From Micractinium sp. NFX-FRZ (Eukaryota > Chlorophyta > Trebouxiophyceae > Chlorellales > Chlorellaceae), in the NCBI GenBank assembly GCA_029339195.1, contig JAPTJF010000079.1, forward strand, positions 62,001-126,000: DNA of 64,000 nucleotides. Direction: 5' to 3'. Of this stretch, positions 21,344 to 36,400 are shown in pieces. A program made the translations under genes and the position numbers. The notes beneath the pieces are model-generated. The model did not search any database, had not been told where the DNA came from, and saw only the letters and a program-made list of their open reading frames with translations. Each line of letters starts with the position of its first letter. Position 1 is the stretch's first letter.

Positions 21344-22547
21344 GCCGACCAGGCAGCGGCACACACGGTGTCCTCGGCCTGCACGGCGTCGCAGCCTTGG
21401 CTGAACCCACGTGCCTTTGCGAAATGCCGTTGCCGCTGTGGCTGTGCGGTCTGCGCAGCTTCGACAGCAGTTTGAATCAACTCCCACACTCCCATGCCCC
21501 ACCGACCCCCAATTGCCACGCTGGGTAAAAGTGGGGCACATGTTTTCTTGGACCAGCCTTGCCTTGCTCTGCACATCTTCCCACCGGGCGTCCAGTGCCT
21601 TCTCTACCCCTGCATGCCCTCCTGCGCCCTTCTTTCCCCGCATTCAGCCTAATAATCAGCCTTTCGTGATCAGCCTCGCGATCAACGCCGCATTCCAAAT
21701 CCAGCCTCGCTTCCCAAATCAGCCCTCGCTGTGCACCCCCTTTTTGGGTGCCTTCATCCTTAACTTCTTTGCTTGCAGTGCCACCGACTGCAATGTGCCT
21801 AAAGGTGTTTTGATTCATGACCACCTCTATTTTGGTGCCAACCGAGTTCGCGCCCTCGCAATCACATGGAAGTGACGGGCCACTGGCTGCCCTTCTGCAA
21901 CCCCGCCCCCCACACCCGCCATGGCGTCAACACCACAGCGCCGTCCCCAGCAGCAAACAGGTGTACGTCAAATGCCATCAATACTGCAGCCTGGCCGTGC
22001 ACCCCCCTTTATGATTAGCGCTTTAGTGTCGAATGTAAGCCCTTGCAGCTTCCGCTGACGCTGGCATGTACTGCGGCCAGCTGCCGGCAGGCCGAGTCGC
22101 CGCTTGCCGCCGAGGGCGGTGCCTACTATCCCCAGCACACTGCACCTCCTTATACGTCGGCTGTACCTGCACTATGATGTTTGTCTTGCACTGGGAGACA
22201 ATCCCAAGGGTTGTCAGCTACCAGGAGTTGAGAAGCCTGTCGGGTGCCACGTAGGAGAGCGAGTGGCTCTCATGCGGTTTCTGCGCTCAGCCGCTCGTGT
22301 TTCATGCTGAGCTAGAGAAGAAAGGGAGGCACTAACGCGCACTCCGGCAGGTATCGTATTACCGGCTATCGCCCGCGTGGTTTGCGCGCTGCTTGGGTGC
22401 CTGGCAACTGCAACTGCAGCGCTTATGCAGCGCGTTCTGAGCCACCTGAGAAGCGTACCCGCTGCTGCAGGAGCGCACAGTCTGGGAAGTCGGCCGCTGC
22501 CGCCACTGGCGGCGGCGCCAGCCACCTGCCAACGGCGCACTCTAGCC
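21344..22547. other. 3' UTR and intergenic region
   Basis: The upstream gene appears to end near the TGTAA at 22034. The rest, up to the deacetylase start, contains open frames but no supported exon. A leader exon for the deacetylase between 22040 and 22547 is possible. Confidence 0.4.
22034..22038 (+). terminator. TGTAA poly(A) signal of the 19749-21343 gene
   Basis: TGTAA is in context cgaatgtaagccc, 690 bases after the stop codon. Confidence 0.45.
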
Positions 22548-25500
22548 ATGCAGGGCGCCGCGCTGCTCCTCGCCTCCTTTGCACTGCTCACAGGTGAGTG
22601 AAGCGTTGCGGGCGGCGATGTGAGGGGCTATCATTGCTTGTTGAGGAGAAGGCGTGCCAACCGCCACCAGCGTGTGTGACGCTGCCTGCCGCCTGCCTTC
22701 CTGCCCCCGGCGCTGCAGTGCTGGCCCGCGGCAGCACGGCTGTACCCGCCGCCCTCCTTGCGTCCCCAGGCAACCTCTCGGCGGATCAAATCCCCCAGTT
22801 TGTGCTGTTGACGGTGAGCAGGCGGGGCAAGGCTACACTCGTCAGAACCGCCCCGCCTGGCGCCGCCTCGACCCTGCCCTGCCCTGCCCTGCCCTGCCTT
22901 CAATCCTGCCTGGCACAGTGCTCAGCGCACTGCCTTCATTTATGCCCAACATATGGCCTAGCATAGCACGCCACCTCAGTGGCCCGGACATGGGCAGCGC
23001 TGTCATGTGCATCCATGCCGCACACGGGCATCCCACCCCCGCTCCCTTCCCCGCCACTCGCTCACCACAGCACGACGATGGCGTCAACCGGGCCGCCAAG
23101 GACATGCTGCGGTCGGTGACGGACGGCCGGCAGACGCCCAACGGGTGCCCGCTCACCGCCACGCTGTTTGCAAAGGTTGGCAACACGGGTGAGTGAGCCG
23201 CCCGGGGGGGGGGGCAGGGCCAGGTAGAGGCGGGTGGTGGGGATTCAGGTGCTGTGGACGTGGGCGCTTGGAGCGTGCGGGTGTGCGCCTGGAGAGGAAC
23301 AGAGAAAGGCCTGGCCACATGCAGAAACCCTTTGTCTCACCCGCTGCCATATCTCCTGCTTCTCCACGCCAACCTACCTGCCTCTCCCTCGTTCAGACTG
23401 CAAGTCTTTACTGGAACTGTACGAGGCAGGGTACGAGGTGAGCCGCGCATGATGCTGGTGCTTGTGAGGGCGCACGCTTCCGCTGGCCGCAGTGCTAGCA
23501 CGCATGGGCACCGCTGCTTGCCCACCTGCCCATCCACCCTTGCCTCACGCATTGCTCACCTGCCGCCCCTTGTTTTCCGCCCCCTTTTGATGCGTAACCA
23601 GGTTGCCGACCACACAGTGAACCACAAGCGCGTGAGTGAGGCAGAGGGGAGCCCCGGCAAAGCAGCAGCAGACGACCACACCCACAGACGGCTGCTTGGC
23701 ACCCCGCGGCCCTGTTGCACACCCACAGCCCCAGCGCGCCCCTGCCTTCCACCCCCACCTTGACTTGTTCAGCTCCTCACCGGGCCCCGTGCCCCCCCCT
23801 TGCCCTCTCACCCGCCCCTGCTGCCTCTTTCCTCCCTGCTGCTGTTCCCCTGCTCCAGCTTCTGGGGGAGGAGCGCTCCTTCATAGAGAGCGAGCTGTTG
23901 GAGGCGCGTGCCCAGCTGGCAGAGTGCGGCGTGCCGTTGAGCGACATTGTGGGGGCCCGCATGCCCTTCCTGGACGAAGACGCCACGGTCCGGCAGGTGC
24001 TGGCTGACACCGGCTTCCTGTACGATAGGTGGGCCTGGGGGGGTGGGCAGGCAGGCAGGCAGGTGTTGGGTGTCGGCTGACACAGTGATGTGATACAGTA
24101 AGGTTGGTGTCATGAGTAAACAGGGGGAGCGCATGAGAGAAGACGTGTTGTGTGGAATGGCCAGGTGCTGGCCCCGGCAACGGCTTTCCCTATGCCGGGT
24201 GCTGCGGGGGCGTCCTGTTTATTTATTTACGGGTGGGGTGGCGATGCGAGGTGTGGGGCATTCGCCTGCCCTGGAGTGTATGTGTCTGACGCATAGTATG
24301 TGCGCCATATGCCCCGTCCCTGCACTTTCGGAGCGTACGGCCAGGCAGGTGCTGCATGGTGTGACTGCATGCCCGCCATGAGTGCATGGCCGCTGCCTCC
24401 GCACGCCAACCGCCGCTCGCATGCTACCATGTACCAGTCACTGACACATCGCGCCTGCCGCCCTGCCCGCCCTGCCCGCCCTGCAGTTCACTGGTTGAGG
24501 ACACCCTTGGCTCCTCCGCCTCCCAGGGGTGGGCCAACCGGCTGTGGCCTTTCGACATGGCCGCCGGCATCCCCATCAACTGCTCCTTGTGAGTGTGTCA
24601 CATATGGTCAGACTCAGGCGGTGGCATGCTCTGCTCTGCTCTGCCCTGCTCTGCTCTGTCTGCCCTGATCTTCTCTGCTCTGCTGTTGTGCTGGGCATCT
24701 GCTCTGTTTGCTCTCTGCTCTGCTGTGCTCTGCTGTCAAGCAGCTTAGCTGTGCTCTGCTGTGCATTTTTTGCGCCGCCGCCCCCCCTCGCCAGCCACCG
24801 CCTACCAAGTGCCCGCTGACCGCCTGCTGCGCCTGCTTCGCCTGCCTCGCCTGCCTCCTGTGCCTGCCTGCAGCTGGGAGGGCAAGTATGGGACCCACCG
24901 GCAGGAGTGCCAGCCTGGCGAGGCCTACCCAGGGCTGTGGCAGGTGCCCGGTAAGCGGGCGCAGGGTGGGCTGGGCAGGCGGCAGGAAACCGAGTGCTGT
25001 GGTTGCTGGGCAGGGGCGAGATCTCACCCGCCAGGGCATTGCACTGCGCAACCGCCCATACTGCCCTGGCATCCCTACCCGCCCAGCCCCCACTGCCCCC
25101 TCCCGCATGTTACGGGTGTCGTGGCATTCCTGCCTGTTCAACCCCTGCTGTCCCGCTGCCCCTTCACCCCACATGTACGGCTGCAGTGTGGCGCATGGGT
25201 GAGGTGGCGGGCACGGGCCCTTTCCACATGGACCCCGGCTTTGATTACGACACCATGAGCCAGTGAGTGAGGGGCGAGCGAGCGGGTCCTCTGCGCTGCA
25301 ACTGACCGCAGGCCAGCGCCCGCAGTCTGCGCTGGAGGCTCCTCCTTCCTCCCCGCTTGCAAGGCCTCATGCCCGCCCTGCACTGCCCGCCCACTTGACC
25401 TCGTGCGCAGGTCCAGCCCCCAGTCAGCGCTGGAGATTCTGGCCACCCACTTCAACGCCTCGTACGCCGGCAACCGCGCCCCCTTCCCCGTGTACGTGCA

Positions 25501-26034
25501 CCCATTTTGGCTGAGGGAGGGCGACAACCTGGCGCAGCTGCAGCAGTTTGCGGGTAAGCCAGCCAGCCAGCAGCCAGCCGGCCGGCGCCTCTGCCTTGCG
25601 TGTGCATTCATCGGTCGATGTGCTTGCTTGTGGGCAGACACTCCCTTGGTGCCTCCCCATGAGTGCCAGGCCGGGCCTGCGTTGGGCGTGCAGGCACAGC
25701 ATGAGCGGGAGGCGGCTGGCGCACCGCCCTCCCTCTTGCGGGCCTTCTGCGCGTGCCTCCCTGCAGTGTATGCGGCAGCAGGCCCTCACTCCGTGCCGCT
25801 CATCTCCACACCTCCTCCCCTGCAGACTTTGCCCTCTCCCAGCCGGACGTTTATTTCGTGACCATGCGCCAGCTCATCGCATGGATGAGGAACCCAATCC
25901 CGGCAGACCAGCTGACCCCGGAGGCGCTGGGCTGCGGCACCCCAGGGGGCGCGGGCGGCCCCGAGCCGCCGGCGCCTGCACCCAGCCCGCAGCGCCGGCG
26001 CAGGCTGCGGGAGAGCGCAGGGATGGGGCACTGA
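22548..26034 (+). CDS. Secreted polysaccharide (chitin) deacetylase-like enzyme
   Basis: Exons 22548-22593, 22719-22813, 23071-23188, 23397-23437, 23602-23631, 23859-24028, 24487-24588, 24874-24950, 25187-25262, 25411-25553 and 25826-26034 total 368 residues. The start gives a signal peptide, MQGAALLLASFALLT. The NodB-type signatures are present in order: motif 1 QFVLLTHDDGVN (normally TFDD), motif 2 zinc ligands H-x3-H in ADHTVNHK, motif 3 GARMPF (RxP[FY]) and a late GPFHMDPG. These point to a carbohydrate esterase 4 enzyme of the chitin deacetylase group, removing N-acetyl groups from chitin in the wall. That fits Chlorella-type algae, which have glucosamine-containing walls. The F-to-H change in motif 1 is worth noting. 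The C-terminus is a basic, Pro-rich tail. It converges with the epimerase gene. Confidence 0.88.
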
Positions 26035-26310
26035 ATTGACGCAGCCCCATCCCGATACTGATACTACCCACTGTGCACCAATCCACACAACGTATGCCTT
26101 GAAAACCACGTGATGAGAGCCAACCTCCAGGCTTGCCTCAATTGATCACGAGAGTACCAGCCATCCATCCTGTCCTGCACATGACTCCTGTGCCCTTCAC
26201 CACATCTGCGCCCCATCTCTTCCCACTTCCTCCTCCTAATGGCCACCCCTCTGGCTGCCCTGTGCACATAGTGCCCTCTTCACGCTAGCAACGCGGCTGG
26301 CTGGCACCCC

Positions 26311-26315
26311 TGTAA
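26311..26315 (+). terminator. TGTAA poly(A) signal of the deacetylase gene
   Basis: TGTAA lies 277 bases past the deacetylase stop and only 10 bases from the opposite-strand signal of the epimerase gene. Confidence 0.6.
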
Positions 26316-26325
26316 TCCAGTGCGC

Positions 26326-26330
26326 TTACA
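26326..26330 (-). terminator. TGTAA poly(A) signal of the epimerase gene
   Basis: TTACA on the plus strand, 291 bases past the epimerase stop, and nearly abutting the plus-strand signal at 26311. Confidence 0.6.
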
Positions 26331-26620
26331 AAATGAGGTGGTGGACAACAACACGTGTGCAGTTCGGAGGGTCAAACACGGTACACGCAGCGGCAGCAAG
26401 CAGCAGCAGAGGATGGCGACACGTAGCATCAGGGCCAGAAGAGGCAGGCGTGCATCGTGGGAGGCAGGGCCAAAGAACTGGCCACCATCATTCAACATGT
26501 CCTTGCCTACTCTTTCTCTCTTAGCTGCCAATGTGTGCACAAGGGGGCCAGCACCAGTCTTTGGCAACTTGTCAATGGTTTTAGGGACCGTAACCCCAGT
26601 TCCTACCGCTTGGCAAGGCC

Positions 26621-29600
26621 TCACAGCAGCCCCTTCTCCTTTGCCTCCTTCAGCTCCTCCTCGCTGGCGCCCGTCAGGTAGCCCGCCGGGTTCTGGCTTG
26701 CCCACGCCCACTGGTCCCGGCACATCGCCCGCACATCCAGCTTGGCCTTCCACCTGCACGCTCACAGCGGGGGGCGACATGTTACAGCGGCATTCCGCTT
26801 CCGGGTGCAGGACACGGACGCCGGCTGCCGAACCCGCCCGCACATCCAGTTGCGCCTCCCGCCCCAATCAACGGTGGGTCCCGTGGTTGGGACAACCCTC
26901 ACTACTCTTCCAATGAAGCAAGCTCCAATACCCCAGATAACTCTAATTGTTCTACCTCGCCCCAGCTCCTCCTCTGCCCCCTCCATGGCCGCTTCTGCCC
27001 CCCCTGCTTGGTACATGGAAACACAAAACCCAACAACTTCCTTCCGCCTTACCCCAGCTCCTTCTCCGCCGTCTCCGTGGCCGCCCTGCCCTCCTTCCTA
27101 ACTCTTGATTGTAGCCCTATACAGGCGGTCTCCCTCTTCCCCCACTCACCCCAGCTCCTTCTCCGCCGTCTCCGTGGCCGCCCACACCGCCTTGGCGTCC
27201 CCCGGCCGCCGGTCGGTGAGGTTGAGGGGCACCTTGAGGCCGGAAGCCTCCTCAAACGCGTGCACCATCTCAAGCACGGTGGTGCCTGTAAGGGGGGAGA
27301 GAGACATGCACATCACAGTGGCATCGTGAGATTGAGGTCAGGGTGGGAGATGTCAGGTTGAGGGGTGCCAGGTAAGAAGCACGTTTAATGCCAGCAGGCC
27401 TCCCCGCAAGCAACCACCATCTCCCAGCACGGTGGGCGGTGCTGTAAGGAGGACAGGCGCACGCAGGTTGCGCTGAGAGTCGGTGGAGCGGCCCCACCGA
27501 CGTCCTGCCTGACAGCCTGGCAGCGGCCTGCTGGCGCCACGTGTCAGGCAAGGTGAACAGGCAAGGCCATCCACGTCATGCCTAACGGACATGTAGCATG
27601 CACAACAACACATCCTCACAGATGCACACACACAGAGAAAACAAGAACAAGCACGGCGCGCTCACCGGTGCCGGTGCCCAGGTTGTAGGGTGTGCAGCGC
27701 AGGGTGTCGTCGGCCAGCACCTTCTTCACAGCTGCCACGTGGCCCTCGCCTGCAACGGGCAGATCGGGTTGTACTTAGCAGTCGCCAAGAGAATTGGGGC
27801 GATGCAAAAGGGAAACTACACGCACAGCTGTTGACCAGGGGAGCACAGGACGGCTGAAGGCATCCACCCAGGCGTCGCGCCTTGCGCCAGAGAAGTGAAC
27901 AAATTGCACACCCCAGTACACAGGCATACTCAGCAGCCGAACACATACAGCCTTACCAGCAAGGCGACACTGCAGTGGAGGGACAATGAGCAGACGGAAA
28001 GAAGCAGGGGAACATGGCAGCCACCCCGCCCACCCCCACCCACCCAGGTCCATGACGTGAATGTAGTCGCGCACGCAGGTGCCGTCCCGGGTCTCATAAT
28101 CGGTGCCGTACACGTTGAGCACGGGGCGGTGGCCCAGCGCCACGTTCTGCACCCACGGCATCAGGTTGTTCAGCATCACCTGGTGCTCGCCAATCTTGCC
28201 TGCAGGGCAGGGGGAACGGGTTGGATAGGGCACAGCGCAGGCGATATGCAGTGGGTGCATGACATGTGGGGAGGGGAGGCGAGGGGGCACCAGGCTGTTT
28301 GTTCAGCGGTCATGGCAGGGGAGGGGTGGGGATGGGCGGACGGAGCAGAGCTGCAACATTTCACGCTCATCCCCTTGCCCCACCCATTGATCTGTAACCA
28401 CCCATAGTGCTCCTGCCCCTCACCGCTGGGGTGTGCCCCCACGGGGTTGAAGTAGCGCAGCAGGATGACGCGCCAGGCGGGGTCGGAGGCAGACAGGTCA
28501 CGCAGGATGTCCTGCGGCCACATGGTGGGCCAGGCGCACACAACAACTATCAGAGCAGGGACAAAGGATGCGCATGCCACCACCTGGCCACAGGCTCCTC
28601 ATGCACCTGTGCCAGCCCTGGCACATCAACCGGCAAGCACACACACACACACACACACACATTCCCCAACCTCGGCAGCCATCCAGGTTAAGGTTGGGCC
28701 AACATCCAAGGTGAGGCTCACCTCGATGATCAGCTTGGTGTTGCCGTAGGGGGAGACCGCCTTGAGGGGGTGGGCCTCGTCAATGGGCACGTACTGCAGG
28801 GAAGCGGTACAACAGGCAGGTGGGGGCTGGGAGGGAGCAAGCCAGCCCAAGAGTCGACAGTCGCGGGGCGGGCCTCACCAAGCATTCTTCTGGGATGTTG
28901 CAGAAGAATGAAGGGCCAGGAACAGGTTGTGCATCCAATGCCCGCACTGCGTGCCCGGCTTGCCCAGGTGCTGCTGCAATGCTCCTCCTCACTCCTCGCA
29001 GCATCTGCTTGCCACCACCAACCTACCATCCCACGCGCGTACTCTCTCTCTCACACACACACACACATACACCATGCACCAGCACAGGCCGCCCACCTGT
29101 GGGTTGCCGTAGACGGTGCATGAGGAGGAGAAGACCATGTTCTTGCAGTTGTACCTGCATGGCAGTGCAGGCAGGTCGGCAGTGCATGGTCAGCTTCGCT
29201 GTACACACCCCGTGCACGTGCACGATGGCTTGAGCATGCCAACGGGAAGCCAGTGCTTGCAGCTGTACCTGCAGGGGTAGGGCGGGCTGTGCAGGGAAGT
29301 ACATGGCGTTGCAGCCAGGCGGCAGTCAGGCATGTGAGCAGAAGACTGGGGCAGACATCCCGCATGCTCTTCGTCCCCACAAACCTTGTGCATTGCTGCC
29401 ACCAGTGCTGCCACAGGGCCCAGCACAGAGCGCAGTACCGCGACCCTCCCCTGCCACTCCCCGTAGACATCCCACCCTCTGCCATCCCCCATCCTGTAAC
29501 TCACTTGTTCATCGTCTTCACCAGCTGGATGGTGCCCAGCACGTTGTGGTCGTAGTAGCGCACCGGGTTGTCCACGCTCTCGTTCACGTACTTGCGCCCA

Positions 29601-30349
29601 GCAAAGTGGATGACGCACTCAAACCTGAGCACAGGTTGGAAGACCAGAGCAACATGGGGTGGGAGAGTGCGCCCCGGCGTGCAGGTGGGCGTGCACGTAG
29701 GCAGGACGATGTGGTGCGCACGCGTAAGTTGCAAGTTGCTGAACCTGTCTAGGCTTATACTGCCGCAGCTGCCTGGGCAACCCCAATGTGCCCCAAGCCG
29801 CCGCCCTCCCAGCAGGCACTCTGCACCCCACGCTGCCCAGCTCACTTCTCCGCCTCGAAGATCTTCTCCAAGTCCTCCAGGCTGCGCAGGTCACCCTGCA
29901 GGAGCACAGCAGGCCGTGAGCGAGGATGCGCAACGGGTACAGACAGAGGTGCGAGGCTGCCTTGCCCCACGGCTGCAGTGGTGCCCGCCGCCAACTGCCG
30001 CTGCCGCCGCCGCCAGCGTGTGTTCGCCCAGCGGCTCTCCGCGGGCCCCACGCGCCTGCACAAACTTCATGTTGGCCGCCTTGTCGCCCGCCAGCTCCAC
30101 CATGCGGTCATAGGCCTTCTCAAAGCTGTTGTCCAGGTTGTCCATAATCACCACCTTGAAGCCATGCTCCAACAGCACCAGCACGGTGTGGCTGCCTGCA
30201 GGGGGTTGCGCGGGACGCGATCGTGGGACAGGGTGACTGCCAGCGGGCGCGCGTCTCGCGCCCTCCCTGCAGGCTGCGCACCGCGACCTCGTCTGCTACC
30301 CACCAATGAAGCCCACGCCTCCCGTGACGAAGATGGTGGCGCCTGACAT
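26621..30349 (-). CDS. GALE: UDP-glucose/UDP-galactose 4-epimerase
   Basis: Eleven exons: 30304-30349, 30056-30195, 29846-29895, 29505-29624, 29097-29154, 28722-28793, 28424-28511, 28044-28199, 27666-27749, 27150-27285 and 26621-26753. They total 360 residues, typical for the family. The extended SDR features are all present: NAD loop [10 protein letters not shown] at the N-terminus, [25 protein letters not shown] with catalytic Ser, YGNTK (YxxxK), [28 protein letters not shown] segment and RPGDAK. It interconverts UDP-sugars feeding wall polysaccharide synthesis; a UDP-xylose epimerase activity cannot be excluded from sequence. Intron 2 has a GC donor (CAG|GCGCGT). Introns 4, 9 and 10 contain degenerate copies of adjoining exon edges. 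Confidence 0.95.
26836..26866 (-). repeat. Degenerate copy of epimerase exon 11 start
   Basis: It corresponds to 26728-26757: the cgcccgcacatccag block and what follows are shared with the beginning of exon 11. It lies in intron 10 on the same strand. Confidence 0.6.
27050..27096 (-). repeat. Copy of epimerase exon 10 donor edge
   Basis: About 37 consecutive bases (accccagctccttctccgcc and beyond) are identical to 27147-27184, the 3' end of exon 10. A more divergent third copy lies near 26962-26995. All are in intron 10, on the same strand. Confidence 0.85.
27408..27450 (-). repeat. Degenerate copy of epimerase exon 10 acceptor edge
   Basis: It shares caccatctc...gcacggtgg...ctgtaagg with 27261-27295, the start of exon 10 plus its acceptor. 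It is in intron 9 on the same strand. Confidence 0.65.
29245..29277 (-). repeat. Degenerate copy of epimerase exon 5 acceptor edge
   Basis: It reads as acceptor plus YSCKHW on the sense strand, against YNCKNM at the start of true exon 5 (ends at 29154). It is in intron 4. Confidence 0.7.
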
Positions 30350-30539
30350 CCTTGCTGCCGTTTACGGGTGGGCGGCAGGGAAGTTGGGCCCGCTGGCTCG
30401 GGAGGATTTGGACAGTCACAGATGGGCGATCAGAAGCGAATACAAGGTCCCGAGGCCCTGCACCATCGCTGTGCCCGCCAAGCAATGCAGTACTGCCACC
30501 CGTCCCGCCGCCGCCGCTGCCCCAGCTGGGTGTCTGGTG

Positions 30540-30544
30540 TTACA
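30540..30544 (-). terminator. TGTAA poly(A) signal of the PhyH-family gene
   Basis: TTACA on the plus strand, 102 bases past the stop, between this gene and the epimerase start at 30349. Confidence 0.55.
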
Positions 30545-30645
30545 GGTGCATGGGGGTCACACACGGGGCATGGATATGCCTATCAGTATGGTACACATTC
30601 GATTGGTTCACGCTGCACGATGGGCACGCTGCCTGCATTGCATTC

Positions 30646-33072
<2,427 letters not shown>

Positions 33073-33417
33073 GCCGGCAGCTGGTTAGCAGGGTGCAGGG
33101 CGGCAGCGCGCGCCCCACAACGGTGTGGAGGCCTGGGGAGCACTACGCGCCAGCTGGGGTGCTTGAGACAAAGCTCGGAGTCGCAGGTTGTCAGGAAATG
33201 CGCCCTTTGGGCTGCGCGGTGCGGCTACGTTTCTCATTTCACCGCCAAGCTGGCGCTGGCAGGACTTGCTCAGGGGACTTGCTGGAAATGCGCTCTTGCC
33301 TGATCACGTTTCACATCGCGGGTGTCAAGTTTGACTGAAGGCACATCCGTCTGTCCAAAGCCCAACCAAGAGGGCGCCATCGCTCGACACACCACCTGAG
33401 CACAGGCCGCTCCCCCA
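33073..33417. promoter_or_regulatory. Shared divergent promoter region (PhyH-family / SART3)
   Basis: The 345 bp between opposing start codons must hold both 5' UTRs and promoters. No specific element was recognised. Confidence 0.5.
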
Positions 33418-36400
33418 ATGGCGGACGATCGGCCAGCCGCTCAAGATGAGCGCGATGAGGAAATGGCGGAGGCCAGCGACAGCAGCAGCAGCGACGACTC
33501 CGACTTTGAGGAGCTCAACGTTAGCCCAGAGGACACCAAGCTGCTGATGAAGCTGGAGCAGGCGCTGCAGGACAACCCCAACGTATATGACAACCATGTG
33601 CAGGTGGGGACAGGCTGCCGCCGCCATTGCCGCCGCCGCCGCCGTATCATGTATGCCGCGTGCGACGTGCCCTTTTGCCTGCACTGCCTGCTGCCCGCCA
33701 GCCACTGAGCCCCTTGTGTTTTGTGTTGCAGTACATCGAGGTGCTGCGGCGCTGCAAGATGGCTGAGCGCCTGCGCGAGGCGCGGCAGGCAATGCACGCC
33801 GCCTTCCCCCTCACCGAGCCGCTGTGGTGAGGCACACCAGCAGCACTTCGCAGCAGCACCCACTGAATCAGTAGCGCTGGTTTGGCCTGGCCGGCACACT
33901 TTCATAGGAAGCTTCATAGGCAGCCAACCAATAGAAGGGCAGCCTGCCAGTGCAGACGTTTCCGCTGTATGCACTGGCACCAACCGCCGCTGAGCTGTCT
34001 CTGCTGTTCTCTCGCCCATCCTGCTTCTGTTTCTGCGTGTGAGCATGCACATGTTCTGAAGGCTGCTTGATGCGAACTTAATGCCACGTGGTTCTTTTTG
34101 CCCGCAGGTTTGACTGGCTGTCAGATGAAATTGATGGGGTGACCGAGGCGGAGGATGTGGAGCGCATTGCGGGGCTGCTGGACGCGGCTGTGAAGGACTA
34201 CCTCTCCATCCCTCTTTGGGTGCAGTACCTAGAGTGAGCGCCGGGTGTGCCCCCGCGCCCGCTGGCAGTGCAAGGGGTGGGGGAAGGAATTTTGTGAGCG
34301 CCGAAGCGGGTGTGGACGGGCGGCCCGCCTTACCTGGCTGCTTCGCACACTCCCGTGCAGTTAACAAAACCTGGCCGTCTTGCGCGGGCTGTTGGCCTGC
34401 CGGCACATGCCTGCATGCACTGTTTCCCCGCCATGACCACTCGGCCTGGGACCTCCCCCACTCCTCCTGCAGGTTTGTGCGTGATTTCGACCCCGAGGTG
34501 CAGGCGGGCAGCAAGGAGGGTCAGACCAAGATGCGGGATCTGTGCGAACGCGCGCTCACCGCGGGCGGCCTGCACATCGCAGGTAGGTGCTGGTGGGGGC
34601 AGCAAATCAAGGGTTGATAGTAACAAGGTGTGGGGCAGGTAGGGGGGACGTGGTAGGTTGGAGTGGAGCAGGAGCGAGACACGTGGCAGGGGCGGCGGCG
34701 GCTTGACTGGCCGAGGGGCCTGCACGCTGGGTACTGTGCTGGGTTCTGCTGCGGCATGACCCTCACGCCACATCATCATGCCTCCCGCACACCTCCTGCT
34801 TATTTTTTCGTGCTGCTGCTGCATGCTGACCATTGTGCCCCGTGCAGATGGCAGCCGGCTGTGGGGGATCTACCGGGGATACGAGCAGGCACTGGCAGAG
34901 GCTGCACCCAGTGAGGAGCAGACGGAGCGCGTGCGGGCGCTGTGGGCGCGCCAGCTGCAGGTGCCGCTTGCGGATGCATCCGAGACGCTGGCAGCTTATG
35001 AAGCGTGGGAGCGAGGGCAGCCAGGTGAGGGGGCCAGGAGGTTGGGGGATACAGGGAGGGGCAGAGGGGGGTAGAGTGCACGGAAACACGGTGCATCTGC
35101 CGCGCCTGACAGCGCAGGTTGCACGGAAGAACGCAGCTGCAATGTTTAGTCGACAGCCAAAGGACAGTGTCTCACCCCAATGCCGCTGCTGCCCCTGCCC
35201 TGCAGGCGGAGACAGCTGGCAGCTGCCTGCGTCGCTGCGCTCTGGTTATGACAAGGCGCGCCATGCGGTTGAGCTGCGGCAGCCTTATGAGCAGTCGGTG
35301 GCTGCTGGGCGGCCTGCAGATGCCGACCTGCTGGCTGGCTACATGGCGTATGTAAAGGTGGAGGAGCGGCTGGGGGACCCCGGCCGCGTGCAGGCAAGTT
35401 GAAATCCGGCGGAGGCAGGCAGTACATGCATGGGGTACTTGTAAGGCCTGCCACTTGTGTCAATTCGCCGCACGTCCTGCTGTCATGCAGTGGGCACACA
35501 TATGCCCCAGGAACCTGCTGTCTTGGCCAGCCGCGTTGCTGCATTGCACTGCAGCTTCCGCGCTCCCAGGCGTGCATCAAACCACATCAAACAACGCACA
35601 CCCGCGCTGCCTGCAGGTGGTGTATGAGCGTGCCGTGGCCGCCTTCCCGGTGACCCACTACCTGTGGGCGCAGTACGCACGCTACCTGGAGTCGCACCTT
35701 AAGATCAACTCGGGTGTGGAAGTGGGGCCATCAGTGGGCTGCGTGGTGTTGTGCTTGTGATGTCGGCGGTGTGTGATGTGGCGTTGTGAACTGGGCATGG
35801 GCCTGCCCTGGCGGCACCAGCAGCAGGCTCGTGCAGCATCCTCACTCCCCTGTGTGTTGGAGGTCGGCTGCAATCTCTGCCGCCCTGCCAATATCTTATG
35901 CCCCTATCCCCCCCGCTCCTCCCTGCCCGCGCAGTGGTGAACGCGCTTTATGTCCGCGCCGTGCGCAACTGCCCCTGGGTGGGCCAGCTGTGGGGCCGGG
36001 CGCTGCGCGCCCTGGAGCGGTCGGGCGCGCCGGAGGAGCAGCACACGGCGATGTACGAAAAGGCGCTGAGGGCGGGACTGCAGGTGGGCTGAGCTTGGGG
36101 GAGGGTGCTTGGGGGAGGGTTGATTGGGTGGGGCGCAGGGTTGTAGGCAGGTGGTGCACGGGATGGGTGTTAGGAAGAAAGCAAGAAGAATGCAGCCTGA
36201 AACACTTGGGGTTGCGGAAAATGAACAGGCACTCAAGCCAAGGGCAGCAGTCTGCTGCCACGCTCTATGCATGCACGGATCGCTGGTGAGGCGGGGCCTG
36301 CACGTGGGCTGGTGGCTGGGTGTGCCGTGCGGCAGGGCTCCTGAGTACTCTGACTCCCCTCCTCTCTGCCCTTCCTCTCGAGACTTATGAAAGCAAGCAA

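Noticed and set aside
24624..24760. CTCTG-rich tract as telomeric or satellite DNA
   Set aside because: It is an irregular pyrimidine tract inside an intron just before an acceptor, with no fixed unit.
28629..28660. (CA)n runs here and at 29054 as regulatory Z-DNA elements
   Set aside because: They are simple microsatellites in epimerase introns; nothing further supports a function.
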